64,000 bases of DNA, from assembly GCA_036503555.1 (NCBI GenBank), contig DASXWQ010000055.1, forward strand, positions 62,001 through 126,000, read 5' to 3'. The notes below the pieces were generated by a model. The model ran no database searches, had not been told where the DNA came from, and saw only the letters and a program-made list of their open reading frames with translations. This document shows, piece after piece, positions 42,734 through 50,488 of this stretch (its first letter is position 1; every line of letters starts with the position of its first letter). The position numbers and the translations under genes are program-made. Source of the DNA: Actinocatenispora sp036503555. Its GTDB lineage: Bacteria > Actinomycetota > Actinomycetes > Mycobacteriales > Micromonosporaceae.

Positions 42734-43921
42734 TCACCTGTCGCCCGACTGCTCCGGCGCGTCGGGGGGGGTCGGCGAGTCCGGCGGCCGTGGGGTGCCG
42801 GACGGTTCCGGGGCGCGGGTACGGGCCGCCGCGGCGGCGAACCGGCCGCGGAACGCGTACCGGACGACGACCTGGAGCGCGGCGGTGACAGGCAGCGCCG
42901 CGACGGCGCCGACGAGCCCCGCCGCCGCGCCGCCGACCAGTGCCGCGATGAACGCCGACAGCGGCGACAGCGCCGTCGCCCGCGCGAGGATCCGCGGCGC
43001 CAGCACGTAGTTCTCCAGCTGCTGGTACGCGACGAAGAAGGCGACGGTGCCGAGCGCGACGCCGAGCGACACGGACAACGCCATCAGCGCGCCCAGGACC
43101 GCGCCGAGCGTCGCGCCGATCTGAGGCACGAGATCCAGCACGGCGACGCCGATCGCCACCAGCGCCGAGTAGGGCACTCCGACGACCAGGAAGAAGACGT
43201 ACGCGGAGCCGCCGGCGGCGAGGCAGATCACGAGCTGCCCGGTGACGTACCCGCCGATCTTGCCGAGCGCCTCGTCGAGCACGGCGGCCTTCTCCGGCGA
43301 GCCGAGCAGCGTGCCGATGTTGGCCACGATCCGCGGCAGCGCGAGCATGAAGTACACCGTGAGGGCGCCGACGGTCAGCACGCTGAACAGGGCGCCGAGC
43401 AGCTTGGTCAGCAGCCCGAACAGCGCGCCGACACCCGATGACAGCAGGTCCGGCAGCTTGCCCAGCGCGCTCTGCGCGGCGGACTGGACGCGCGGATCCG
43501 ACAGGTACCGGCCGAGCGCGGTGTTCCGGTCACCGAGGTCGTGGCCGATCCGGTCGACGATGCCCGGCAGCGCGTGCACGAACTCGCCGAACTGCCGCGC
43601 GGCGGGGATGAACGCGACGACCGACAGCCCGACGACGACGGCGAGCAGGCCGACGCAGACGACGAGCACGGCCAGCCCGCGCCGCCGTACCAGCCGCTGC
43701 ACCCAGCGCACCAACGGATCCAGCCCCGCCGCGAGCAGGAACGCCAGGAAGATCAGCACCAGCACGGCCCGGGCCCGTACGACGAGCCCGGCCACGCCGA
43801 CCGTCACGAGCACCACGGCCGTGACGATCGCGTACCGCCAGGGCCAGGTGCGCAGGCCGCCACCCGGGGACGCGTCCGACCCGCCGGGTTCGGCCGGCGG
43901 GTCGGGCGACGGGTGCGTCAC
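42734..43921 (-). CDS. AI-2E family transporter (putative permease)
   Basis: A 395-residue membrane protein of the AI-2E exporter/PerM family. About eight helices are visible, with the family-typical C-terminal half (AVLDLVPQIGATLGAVLGALMAL, QQLENYVLAPRIL, LSAFIAALVGGAAAGLVGA). The N-terminus and the C-terminus (PEPSGTPRPPDSPTPPDAPEQ) are Pro-rich and cytosolic. Substrates in actinobacteria are unknown. The GTG at 43921 overlaps the DUF6069 gene stop. Confidence 0.9.
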   Translation of the reverse strand: MTHPSPDPPAEPGGSDASPGGGLRTWPWRYAIVTAVVLVTVGVAGLVVRARAVLVLIFLAFLLAAGLDPLVRWVQRLVRRRGLAVLVVCVGLLAVVVGLSVVAFIPAARQFGEFVHALPGIVDRIGHDLGDRNTALGRYLSDPRVQSAAQSALGKLPDLLSSGVGALFGLLTKLLGALFSVLTVGALTVYFMLALPRIVANIGTLLGSPEKAAVLDEALGKIGGYVTGQLVICLAAGGSAYVFFLVVGVPYSALVAIGVAVLDLVPQIGATLGAVLGALMALSVSLGVALGTVAFFVAYQQLENYVLAPRILARATALSPLSAFIAALVGGAAAGLVGAVAALPVTAALQVVVRYAFRGRFAAAAARTRAPEPSGTPRPPDSPTPPDAPEQSGDR

Positions 43922-44565
43922 GCGGTCAGGCGTACGCCGGGCCGCTCCACGGCGGTCCGCGCGGTACCGGACACCAGCGCGGTGATGGCGATCCCGATGA
44001 CGAGGTTCGCGACGGCGGTGGCGCCCTTGGCCTCCCACGACTGGGACGTGACCAGCGGTACGAGCGTGGCGATGGCCGTGCACAGCCCGCCGATCCAGCC
44101 GAAGTAGAAGAACGGCCGCGGGGTGCCGATGAGCAGCAGGTGCATCACGCCGGTGGCGAGCAGCGCGGCGACCGCCGACACCAGCGCGTACCCGACGGCG
44201 GTGCCCTGGAAGACCGCGCCGCCCGGCTTCACGCCGAGCATCGGCAGGTCCAGGATCCCGTGCACGATGAGGAACGCGACGAGCGCGACCCCGGCGGAGA
44301 TGAGCGCTGCGACCACGCCGCCGGTCCACAGCCGGCTCGCGTTGACGACGGGCCGGTCGCTGTGCGGGCTGCCGGCCGGTGCGTACCGGCCGGGTGCGCC
44401 GCCGGCGGTCGGCCGGTAGCTGCCGGGTGCGCCTGCACCCGACGCGTAGTTTCCGGGAGGTCCCGCCGCCGACCCGTACTCGCCGGGCAGTTCGGGTCCG
44501 TAGTCGGGCATCTTGCTCGTCCGGTCCTCCGGCCGCTGCGGCTGGGCCGAGCCATACCAGGTCAC
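43918..44565 (-). CDS. DUF6069 family membrane protein
   Basis: A 215-residue protein. The first 75 residues are a Gly/Pro/Tyr-rich, disordered cytosolic stretch with repeated GxYxxxAG units. Four transmembrane helices follow (LWTGGVVAALISAGVALVAFLI, GYALVSAVAALLATGVMHLLL, FYFGWIGGLCTAIATLVPLV, ATAVANLVIGIAITALV). The helical part matches DUF6069. The GTG at 44565 was preferred over GTG 44574 because AGGAGG lies eight bases before it. Function unknown. Confidence 0.82.
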   Translation of the reverse strand: MTWYGSAQPQRPEDRTSKMPDYGPELPGEYGSAAGPPGNYASGAGAPGSYRPTAGGAPGRYAPAGSPHSDRPVVNASRLWTGGVVAALISAGVALVAFLIVHGILDLPMLGVKPGGAVFQGTAVGYALVSAVAALLATGVMHLLLIGTPRPFFYFGWIGGLCTAIATLVPLVTSQSWEAKGATAVANLVIGIAITALVSGTARTAVERPGVRLTA

Positions 44566-44629
44566 GTCAGCCACCTCCTCGCTAACAGGATCTCCGCGGT
44601 CACCCTCCGTGCGCAGCGAAATGGTCGGA

Positions 44630-45286
44630 TCAGGTCAACAACAGCGCCGCGTACCCGACGGCCAGCCAGAACCGGACCGCCGGGGCCGGCCAGATCGCCG
44701 TGCCGCGCAGGTGATGCAGCCGTACCGTCGCCTGCCAGCCACCTGCCCACGCCACGATCAGCGGCACGGCGACGCCGAGCGTGCCGCCCAACGCCAGCAG
44801 CGCCGCCGCCAGCAGGTCGGTACGCCCGTCGGTGCGGGTGCCGGCGAGCACCACGGCGGCGGCGAGCAGCAGCACCAGGTTCAGCGGGTCGCGCAGCATC
44901 AGCCGGATCGCGAGCGGAGCCACCCCGTGCACCGGCAGCGTGCCGACCGGGTACAGCCAGCGGGGCGGCTGCCAGCCGTGCTCGCGGCGGCGGGCGACCA
45001 GCGCCCGGCCGTACAGGAGGGCGACGGCGACCAGCGCGACGCCGAGCAGCACCGACAGCCACGTACCGGCGCGGTCGGGCAGCCGCGCGTTCGGCGAGGC
45101 GTACCGGATGGCGGCGGTGACGGCGAAGCAGGCCACGGCGCCGGCCAGCCACCAGAACAGCAGGAACAGCCCGGCGCGCAGCCGGCCGTCCGGCCCGATC
45201 AGCAGCACCGCGACGGCCACCGCGGGCAGCGGCGCGACGAGCAGACCCACCGCGTACGGCAGGACGGCGAGCAGCGTGGCACCCAT
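44630..45286 (-). CDS. GAP family (Sap/LysE-like) membrane protein
   Basis: A 218-residue protein with six hydrophobic segments, starting MGATLLAVLPYAVGLLVAPLPAV. This is the pattern of the GAP family, related to the LysE superfamily and to the mycobacterial sulfolipid-addressing protein Sap, which helps export glycolipids. The cytosolic loop RALVARRREHGWQPPRWL lies between helices 3 and 4. Its ATG is seven bases after the stop of an 18-codon frame (45294-45350), which might act as a leader. Confidence 0.8.
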   Translation of the reverse strand: MGATLLAVLPYAVGLLVAPLPAVAVAVLLIGPDGRLRAGLFLLFWWLAGAVACFAVTAAIRYASPNARLPDRAGTWLSVLLGVALVAVALLYGRALVARRREHGWQPPRWLYPVGTLPVHGVAPLAIRLMLRDPLNLVLLLAAAVVLAGTRTDGRTDLLAAALLALGGTLGVAVPLIVAWAGGWQATVRLHHLRGTAIWPAPAVRFWLAVGYAALLLT

Positions 45287-45293
45287 GGGCCGC

Positions 45294-45350
45294 TCAGCGC
45301 ATCCGGCGCGCCGCCGGGTACCGGACCGCCACGCACGCGCTCATCGACAT
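45294..45350 (-). CDS. Possible 18-residue leader peptide upstream of the GAP gene
   Basis: This frame reads MSMSACVAVRYPAARRMR and stops seven bases before the GAP start. GGGGG precedes its ATG. It is very short and unproven, but its arginine-rich tail and position resemble actinobacterial leader peptides. No terminator-antiterminator hairpin is evident. Confidence 0.25.
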   Translation of the reverse strand: MSMSACVAVRYPAARRMR

Positions 45351-45452
45351 CCCCCTGTCGCCCCCGTACGGCCGAGGCCGTCACCACCGACAGTAGGGAG
45401 GCGGCCCGCCGGACCGCACGGAAACGGTGGGATCAGTTGCGCGACAAGGAAA

Positions 45453-46172
45453 TCAGCCCTCGGTACGGTCTTGGGTGGTAGCGGGCGGCGGCTGGTCGGC
45501 CGCGCTGTGCGAGATCGGCTGGTCGGCCATGCTGTGGCTGGCGCGCGTGCCGGGCGCAGTGCCGGGCACGTTGCCGGGCCACGCCGAGCGGTCGGCCGCG
45601 TCCACCATCGCCTCGGCCGTGTCCCCGATCCGGTCCGCGGCGGACCGCACCTGGAACGCCAGGATGATCTCGGTGATACCGCGCATCATGGCGCCGAAGC
45701 CGACCCACAGGACGAGCAGCACCGCCGACCGCCCGGTGTAGCCGACCGCCCAGAACGCCAGCGCGATCTCCAACGCGCCGGTGATCAGCCGCAGCCACCA
45801 CAGGTCCACCCGTACGGCGAGCGACATCACCACGTCGAAGGTGCCCTTGAACAACAGGAACCAGCCGAGTACCCGGGCCAGCGTGACGAACGTCGGTCCC
45901 GGCCACACGAACGCGACGACCGCGGCGGCCACGAACAGCACGCCGAGCGCGATGTGCGCCCAACGCCAGTGTTTGGTCAGCACCGCGATCAGGCCCTCGT
46001 TCAGCCCGGCGACGAGCGCGACGACACCGAACAGGACGGAGATGGCGGCGACACTCGCCACGTTGAACTGGAGTATCGCGAGCGAGAGCAGGACCCACAG
46101 CACACCGGTGACGATGAACATCCACCACGGCCCGACTGCTTCCCGCGCCATCCGGCGTGCGGTCGTCGACAT
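45453..46172 (-). CDS. HdeD family acid-resistance-like membrane protein (DUF308)
   Basis: A 239-residue membrane protein with six helices in three DUF308 pairs (WWMFIVTGVLWVLLSLAIL, WRWAHIALGVLFVAAAVVAFVWPG, WWLRLITGALEIALAFWAVG). The C-terminal 50 residues are soluble and low in complexity. HdeD-type proteins are linked to acid or envelope stress in enterobacteria, and their actinobacterial role is unknown. The ATG at 46172 follows GGGGAGGGG. Confidence 0.88.
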   Translation of the reverse strand: MSTTARRMAREAVGPWWMFIVTGVLWVLLSLAILQFNVASVAAISVLFGVVALVAGLNEGLIAVLTKHWRWAHIALGVLFVAAAVVAFVWPGPTFVTLARVLGWFLLFKGTFDVVMSLAVRVDLWWLRLITGALEIALAFWAVGYTGRSAVLLVLWVGFGAMMRGITEIILAFQVRSAADRIGDTAEAMVDAADRSAWPGNVPGTAPGTRASHSMADQPISHSAADQPPPATTQDRTEG

Positions 46173-46275
46173 GTCCGCCCCTCCCCCAAGGTGCGTACGG
46201 GGCGGTCGATGAGGTACCCCGTCCCGGCTTGGACGCTACCGCGTGACCGGCGTCGATCAGGACGGAACGGCCCGA

Positions 46276-46923
46276 TCAGGCGCCGTCGGTGCCGGGCTCC
46301 GCCGCCCCGTCCCGCGCCGGCCGGGTACGCCGGCGGACGCGTACCGCGAGCAGTGCGACGACGGCCGCCGCGGCGAGCGCGCCGAGCGCGATCCCGCCGC
46401 CGGTGCCGACCGCGTCCGCCACCTGCCGGTACGAGGCGCCGGCCAGGTATCCGGCCAGGACGAACGTGGCGCCCCAGCTCGCCGCGGCCGGCGCGCTGTG
46501 CGCGAGGAACCGCCGGTAGCTCATCCCCGACAACCCGCCGATCCGCGGTACCAGGGTGCGCAGCCCGGTCAGGTAGCGGGCGCCGACCACGGCGAGCCCG
46601 CCGTAGCAGAGGACGAACCGTTCGGCGCGGTCCCAGCGGCGCTCGCCGACGACGCGGCGCAGCCGGTCGCGCCGCGTCGCCCACCGGCGCCCGACGAGGA
46701 ACGCCGTCGTGTCGCCCAGCCCGGCGCCGAGTACGCCGGTCGCGACGGCCACCGGCAGCGGTACCGCGCCGGCGTGCGCGAGGAACCCGAGCAGCAGCAT
46801 CGACCCGACACTCGGCAGTACGACGCCGAGGACCAGCGCCGGTTCGGCGAACACGACGAGCCCCGGTACGAGGCACATGAGGGCGGGCGGCAGGCCCAGG
46901 ACCCACTGCGTCAACAGGTGCAC
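46276..46923 (-). CDS. DedA family membrane protein
   Basis: A 215-residue DedA/SNARE-associated-type protein. Family motifs are PSVGSMLLLGFLAHAG, GAGLGDTTAFLVGRRW, RFVLCYGGLAVVGARYLTGLRTLVPRIGGLSGMSYRRF and SWGATFVLAGYLAG. DedA proteins are flippases or scramblases for phospholipids and undecaprenyl phosphate. It starts at GTG 46923. The 275-base gap upstream, up to the glycosyltransferase gene, contains no further gene. Confidence 0.9.
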   Translation of the reverse strand: MHLLTQWVLGLPPALMCLVPGLVVFAEPALVLGVVLPSVGSMLLLGFLAHAGAVPLPVAVATGVLGAGLGDTTAFLVGRRWATRRDRLRRVVGERRWDRAERFVLCYGGLAVVGARYLTGLRTLVPRIGGLSGMSYRRFLAHSAPAAASWGATFVLAGYLAGASYRQVADAVGTGGGIALGALAAAAVVALLAVRVRRRTRPARDGAAEPGTDGA

Positions 46924-47198
46924 GGATCACCACCGGCATAAACGATCACGCTTTACCCTGGCCGGTCCGGCTATGTCCGGTCATCGGGCGGATCCCCCCG
47001 CGTGCCCCGGAGCGGGACCACCTTTTGGTCGACCGTCCCCTCAGGGTGTGTTCGGGGTAGCCCTACCGCGATTTCAGGGGAAGCCAGCATGGTCCCGACG
47101 GGCGGTTCGCTGAGAAAGTCTTGAGAGCAACCTCGGCACCGGGATCTTCCCGCGGCGCCGGTGATTCCCCCTGTCCTCATCCGATGGAGTACTCAACC

Positions 47199-48989
47199 AT
47201 GCCCAGCGCGGCCACTGTCACCCGGCGCCCGGAAAACCGTGGCGGCACAAGGATTCCCCGGCCGGGACGCAGACGCGCCGGTACCCCGCCCGTACCGTGC
47301 GACGGCTCGGCGCGGCGACCGCACGTGTCGGTCGTGTCGGCGAGCATCGGCGGCGGCCACGACGCGGCGGCCAACGAGATCGTGCGCCGGCTGCGGGCGA
47401 CCGGCCACCGCGCGGAGCGGTTCGACCTGCTCGACATGTTCCCGCTGCGGTTCGGTGCGGTGCTCCGCAAGCTGTACGCGACGCAGCTGGCCGTGGCGCC
47501 CGCGACGTGGGGTCCGCTCTGCGCGCTGCTCGGCACCCGGCCGATGGTGTGGCTGCAGGGTCTCATCGGCCTGCTGTTCACCGGGCGGGCGATGCGCCGC
47601 CGGGTCGGCGGATCCGCCGCCGTGGTCAGCACGTACCCGATCGCCACGCTGGTGCTGGGGCGGATGCGGCGGTCCGGGCTGGACGTCCCGCTGCTCGCGT
47701 ACCTGCCGGACGTGGCGGTGCATCCGCTGTGGCGCAGCGCCGGCTGCGACACGTACCTGGCGCCGTACCGGACCACGGCCGAGCAGGCCGTCGCGATGGG
47801 CGCCCGGGACGTACGGCTGGTCGGCGCGGCGGTACGCCCGGAGTTCTCCGGCGGTCGCGGCGACATGGCGGCGGCGCGGCGGCGGTTCGGGCTGCCGGCG
47901 ACCGGCCGGCTTGCGCTGGTCGTGGCCGGCGCGTGGGCGGTCGGTGACGTCGAGCGGACCGCCGCGGACATCGCCGCGAGCGGCGCCGCCACGCCGGTCG
48001 TGGTGTGCGCGACGAACGACGCGCTGCACGCCGCCGTCACCGACGCCGGGTCCGGCATCGCGCTCGGCTGGGTGGACGACATGGCGACGCTGATGCGGGC
48101 CTGCGACGTGGTCGTCACCAACGGCGGCGGCATCACCTCCGCCGAGGCGGCGCAGCTCGGCGTGCCGGTGCTGGTCTACCGGCCGCTGCCGGGCCACGCC
48201 CGGGACAACGCCGCGGTGTTCGACGCGGCGGGCATCGCCACCTGGGTACGCCGTGCCGACGACCTCGCCGCCGCCCTGCGCGCGCCGGCGCCGGCGGTGG
48301 CCACCCCGGCCGGCGCACCGGACCCGGCGGCGGTCGTCGCCGCGGCGGCCGGCGTACCGGTGCGGGTGCCGGTGGCGCGCCGCCGGGTACGCCGGCTCGT
48401 CGCGGCGGGCGCGCTCGCCGTGGCCGGCGCGTGGGTCGCCACCGGCGGTACCAGCGCCGCGGTCGCGCACGGCTTCCAGTCCATGCGGCCCGCCGCGCGC
48501 GGCATCTACCTGGTCGTGGACCTGCCCACGGACCGGCCGACCGACCCGGATGCGCTCGCGAACCTGGCCGGCATGCACGCCGGTCTCGCCGTCACCCACG
48601 ACCTCGTCGTACGCCAGCCCGAGACGGTACGCACCGCCGCGCGCGACGGCATCCGCCTGCTCAACGCCGGCTCCGGCCGCCCGTACGAGACGGGTCTGGT
48701 CGCCCGGCGGTACGCGATCGGCGACACCGCGAGGCTGGTCCGCGAGCTGACCGGGCGGCCGCCCGCCGCACTGGTCTCGGACGGCAGCCTCGACTCGATC
48801 GACGTGGCCAGCGCCGCCTGGGTACACGAGCGCATCCTGGTACCGAACCGGGTCGTGCCCGCCGGCGCCCCGGTGACCGTCCGTCCCGGCCAGGTGCTGC
48901 TGGTCGACTTCCCCGCCGGACGCCCCGCCGACACCGGCCTCGTGGCCGTCGGCCGGGACATCCACACCCCCGTCCTGGAGATCGCATGA
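47199..48989 (+). CDS. MGDG-synthase-like glycosyltransferase fused to a membrane-anchored extracellular domain
   Basis: A 596-residue fusion. Residues about 48-375 form a GT28-like glycosyltransferase with the MGDG-synthase N-terminal motif HVSVVSASIGGGHDAAANEI and the donor-site region VVTNGGGITSAEAAQLGVPVL. A transmembrane helix at about 405-425 (LVAAGALAVAGAWVATGG) leads to a 170-residue domain (GIYLVVDLPTDRPTDPDALAN, GIRLLNAGSG) that looks like a catalytically silent deacetylase barrel. It probably makes or processes a cell-wall or lipid glycan. The next gene is a polysaccharide deacetylase, coupled through the repeat at 48986-49114. Confidence 0.82.
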   Translation: MPSAATVTRRPENRGGTRIPRPGRRRAGTPPVPCDGSARRPHVSVVSASIGGGHDAAANEIVRRLRATGHRAERFDLLDMFPLRFGAVLRKLYATQLAVAPATWGPLCALLGTRPMVWLQGLIGLLFTGRAMRRRVGGSAAVVSTYPIATLVLGRMRRSGLDVPLLAYLPDVAVHPLWRSAGCDTYLAPYRTTAEQAVAMGARDVRLVGAAVRPEFSGGRGDMAAARRRFGLPATGRLALVVAGAWAVGDVERTAADIAASGAATPVVVCATNDALHAAVTDAGSGIALGWVDDMATLMRACDVVVTNGGGITSAEAAQLGVPVLVYRPLPGHARDNAAVFDAAGIATWVRRADDLAAALRAPAPAVATPAGAPDPAAVVAAAAGVPVRVPVARRRVRRLVAAGALAVAGAWVATGGTSAAVAHGFQSMRPAARGIYLVVDLPTDRPTDPDALANLAGMHAGLAVTHDLVVRQPETVRTAARDGIRLLNAGSGRPYETGLVARRYAIGDTARLVRELTGRPPAALVSDGSLDSIDVASAAWVHERILVPNRVVPAGAPVTVRPGQVLLVDFPAGRPADTGLVAVGRDIHTPVLEIA

Positions 48990-49114
48990 GCGAGCGGGTC
49001 ACAGGCCGGGTTGAAGGGCGGAAGGCGGACATGAGCGAGCGTGCGGAAGCGAATCAGGGGGCACGGCGCGTCGTGCCTCATGGCCGGTCGGAGCGAAGCG
49101 GAGAACGGACATGA
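48986..49114 (+). repeat. MSER-type bridging repeat (42-codon frame) between glycosyltransferase and deacetylase genes
   Basis: The frame starts ATGAGCGAGCG, with ATGA overlapping the glycosyltransferase stop, and repeats ATGAGCGAGCG in frame at 49031. It ends so that its TGA overlaps the deacetylase ATG (ATGA at 49111-49114). The internal GTGCCTCATGGC and GGAGCGAAG segments are shared with the copy at 3487-3556. The short peptide (MSERVTGRVEGRKAD...) seems to matter less than the translational bridge. Confidence 0.75.
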
Positions 49115-49887
49115 GTTTTTGGGGTACGCGCGGCGGTCTCGGCGCCGCGGCACTGGCGGTCGCCGCGGCGACGCACGTCGCGCCGGCGGTGGCCGCGTGG
49201 TCGGTGCCGCGCCGGCTGTTCCTGCCCGGGCTGGCCGGGATCGGCCGGCCGGACCACGTGGCGTTGACGTTCGACGACGGCCCGGACCCGCGGTCCACCC
49301 CGGTGATGCTCGACCTGTTGGCGCGCCGCGGCGTACGCGCGACGTTCTTCCTCGTCGGGAAGAACGTCGCGGCCAACCCGGGGCTCGCGGCGGAGATCGC
49401 GGCGGCCGGACACGAGCTGGCGGTGCACGGGCTGCGGCACCGGCTGCTGCTGAAGTACCCGCCGGGCCGGGTGTACCGCGACCTCGCGTACGCGCGGGCG
49501 CTGGTGGCGTCGGCGGCGGGTGTCGAGCCGCGCTGGTTCCGGCCGCCGTTCGGGGTGCTGAGCACGGGCGCGGCGGTGGCGGCGCGGCGGTTGCGGATGC
49601 GTACGGTGCTGTGGTCGGCGTGGGGGCGGGACTGGACGGCGACGGCGACCGGCGACTCGGTCTTCTCGTGCGTGTCGCGCGAGCTGGCCGGCGGCGGCAC
49701 GGTGCTGCTGCACGACACGGCGAGCGACACCGCGGCGCCGGACTCGTGGCGCGCGACGGTCGACGCGGTACCCCGGCTGCTCGACCTGTGCGCGGTCCGC
49801 GGCTGGTCGGTCGGTCCGCTGGCCGAGCACGGCCTGGCCGCGCCGGTACCCCCGGTGCGGGTGCTGGAGCCGGCGCGGGCGGCCTGA
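49111..49887 (+). CDS. Polysaccharide deacetylase (carbohydrate esterase 4)
   Basis: A 258-residue NodB-type deacetylase. An N-terminal hydrophobic segment (GAAALAVAAATHVAPAVAAW) acts as signal or anchor. The catalytic motifs are TFDDGPDP (about 52-59), the metal motif HGLRHRLLLKYP and RPPFG. Motif 2 differs from the common HSxxH. It should remove acetyl groups from a cell-wall or capsular glycan outside the cell. It pairs with the glycosyltransferase encoded before it. Confidence 0.88.
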   Translation: MSFWGTRGGLGAAALAVAAATHVAPAVAAWSVPRRLFLPGLAGIGRPDHVALTFDDGPDPRSTPVMLDLLARRGVRATFFLVGKNVAANPGLAAEIAAAGHELAVHGLRHRLLLKYPPGRVYRDLAYARALVASAAGVEPRWFRPPFGVLSTGAAVAARRLRMRTVLWSAWGRDWTATATGDSVFSCVSRELAGGGTVLLHDTASDTAAPDSWRATVDAVPRLLDLCAVRGWSVGPLAEHGLAAPVPPVRVLEPARAA

Positions 49888-49922
49888 GCCGTCCGTACTC
49901 CGATCGGGTACGGGGCACGTGA

Positions 49923-49941
49923 GTGTCCCGGCCCGGGACAC
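49923..49941. promoter_or_regulatory. 19-base perfect palindrome
   Basis: GTGTCCCGG-c-CCGGGACAC is an exact dyad with 9-base arms, 36 bases after the deacetylase stop. It may be a regulator site for the encapsulin operon, though its distance from the promoter is large (about 440 bases). A short terminator stem without a U tract is also possible. Confidence 0.5.
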
Positions 49942-49960
49942 ACCACCAAGAACAACACTT

Positions 49961-49994
49961 CGTGTCGGCACGGATCCTTTCCGTGTCGACACGG
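49961..49994. promoter_or_regulatory. Two copies of a CGTGTCGRCACGG operator-like palindrome, 21 bases apart
   Basis: CGTGTCGGCACGG (49961-49973) is repeated as CGTGTCGACACGG (49982-49994). The second belongs to the perfect 14-base palindrome CCGTGTCGACACGG (49981-49994). The 21-base period puts both on one face of the helix, as expected for cooperative binding of a dimeric regulator. No regulator gene is adjacent. Confidence 0.6.
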
Positions 49995-50379
49995 TGTTTT
50001 TGCACCCACCCGGCCGGAGTGACACCGTCGGCGGCCCGGCCGTTCCACAGCGGACCGCGCGGGATCGTCTGGTACGCAAGGGTTCCGGCCCGCCAACCCG
50101 AGCGAGACCCGCGCCGGTGCCGGCCGCGCGCAAGATGCCCACCCGCCAGCCCGCTGGCCGCCGACCCGGTCCGGGAATTGCCGATCGCGGCGCTTTCTCG
50201 CAGCATTCTTGAGCGTGTCGATAACACCGCGCGGGAACGAAATCAATCGCAGTGTGTGGTGGATCACAGTCCACTGGATTTCACCGCCTGTCCGATCTAT
50301 CTCCTTACGGTGGGAACCGACACGCAAACGGCGCGACACAGGCCGGTACGAACGTAAGAGGTGATCGACGACAGAACAC

Positions 50380-50408
50380 TTGACATTCGTTTATCCAGAC
50401 GCTATGTG
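50380..50408 (+). promoter_or_regulatory. Sigma-70-like promoter of the encapsulin operon
   Basis: TTGACA (50380-50385) and TATGTG (50403-50408) are separated by exactly 17 bases. Transcription would start near 50415, leaving a leader of about 75 bases before the GTG at 50489. This is the best-matching promoter seen in the window. Confidence 0.7.
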
Positions 50409-50470
50409 GCCTGATTGAACGGCGCGACGAACCCACGCGCCGGCAAGTACTGCCCCGGACTTGTCATCGA

Positions 50471-50482
50471 GATTGGCGGTGT
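50471..50482 (+). promoter_or_regulatory. Conserved 12-base translation leader of shell gene 1
   Basis: GATTGGCGGTGT lies exactly six bases before the GTG start. The identical 12-mer, at the identical distance, precedes the second shell gene (52102-52113). GGCGGTG probably serves as the ribosome-binding site, and the match fixes GTG 50489 rather than TTG 50483 as the start. Confidence 0.7.
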
Positions 50483-50488
50483 TTGTCT

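Larger units (their letters stand above)
49888..50488. other. 601-base gene-free regulatory region upstream of the encapsulin operon
   Basis: No convincing gene is seen here. The region is less GC-rich than its surroundings, particularly at 50210-50420. It carries three palindromic elements near its left end (49923-49994), a GTGGA-tcacag-TCCAC dyad at 50259-50274, a strong promoter at 50380-50408 and the 12-base leader of the first shell gene at 50471-50482. It is by far the longest noncoding stretch of the window, suggesting tight control of the encapsulin genes. Confidence 0.7.

Noticed and set aside
46924..47198. Small gene upstream of the glycosyltransferase
   Set aside because: Short frames here have poor codon bias and no ribosome-binding site; the region is better read as the promoter and leader of the glycosyltransferase gene.
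49886..49920. Terminator after the polysaccharide deacetylase
   Set aside because: The CCGTAC/GTACGG arms enclose CCGATCGG with no room for a loop and include a bulge, so the hairpin is doubtful.
50251..50276. CRP-like site (TGTG...CACA) upstream of the encapsulin operon
   Set aside because: Half-sites are two bases too close for a CRP-family dyad and the left half is TGTGG, so a link to the cyclic-nucleotide-like inserts would be forced.
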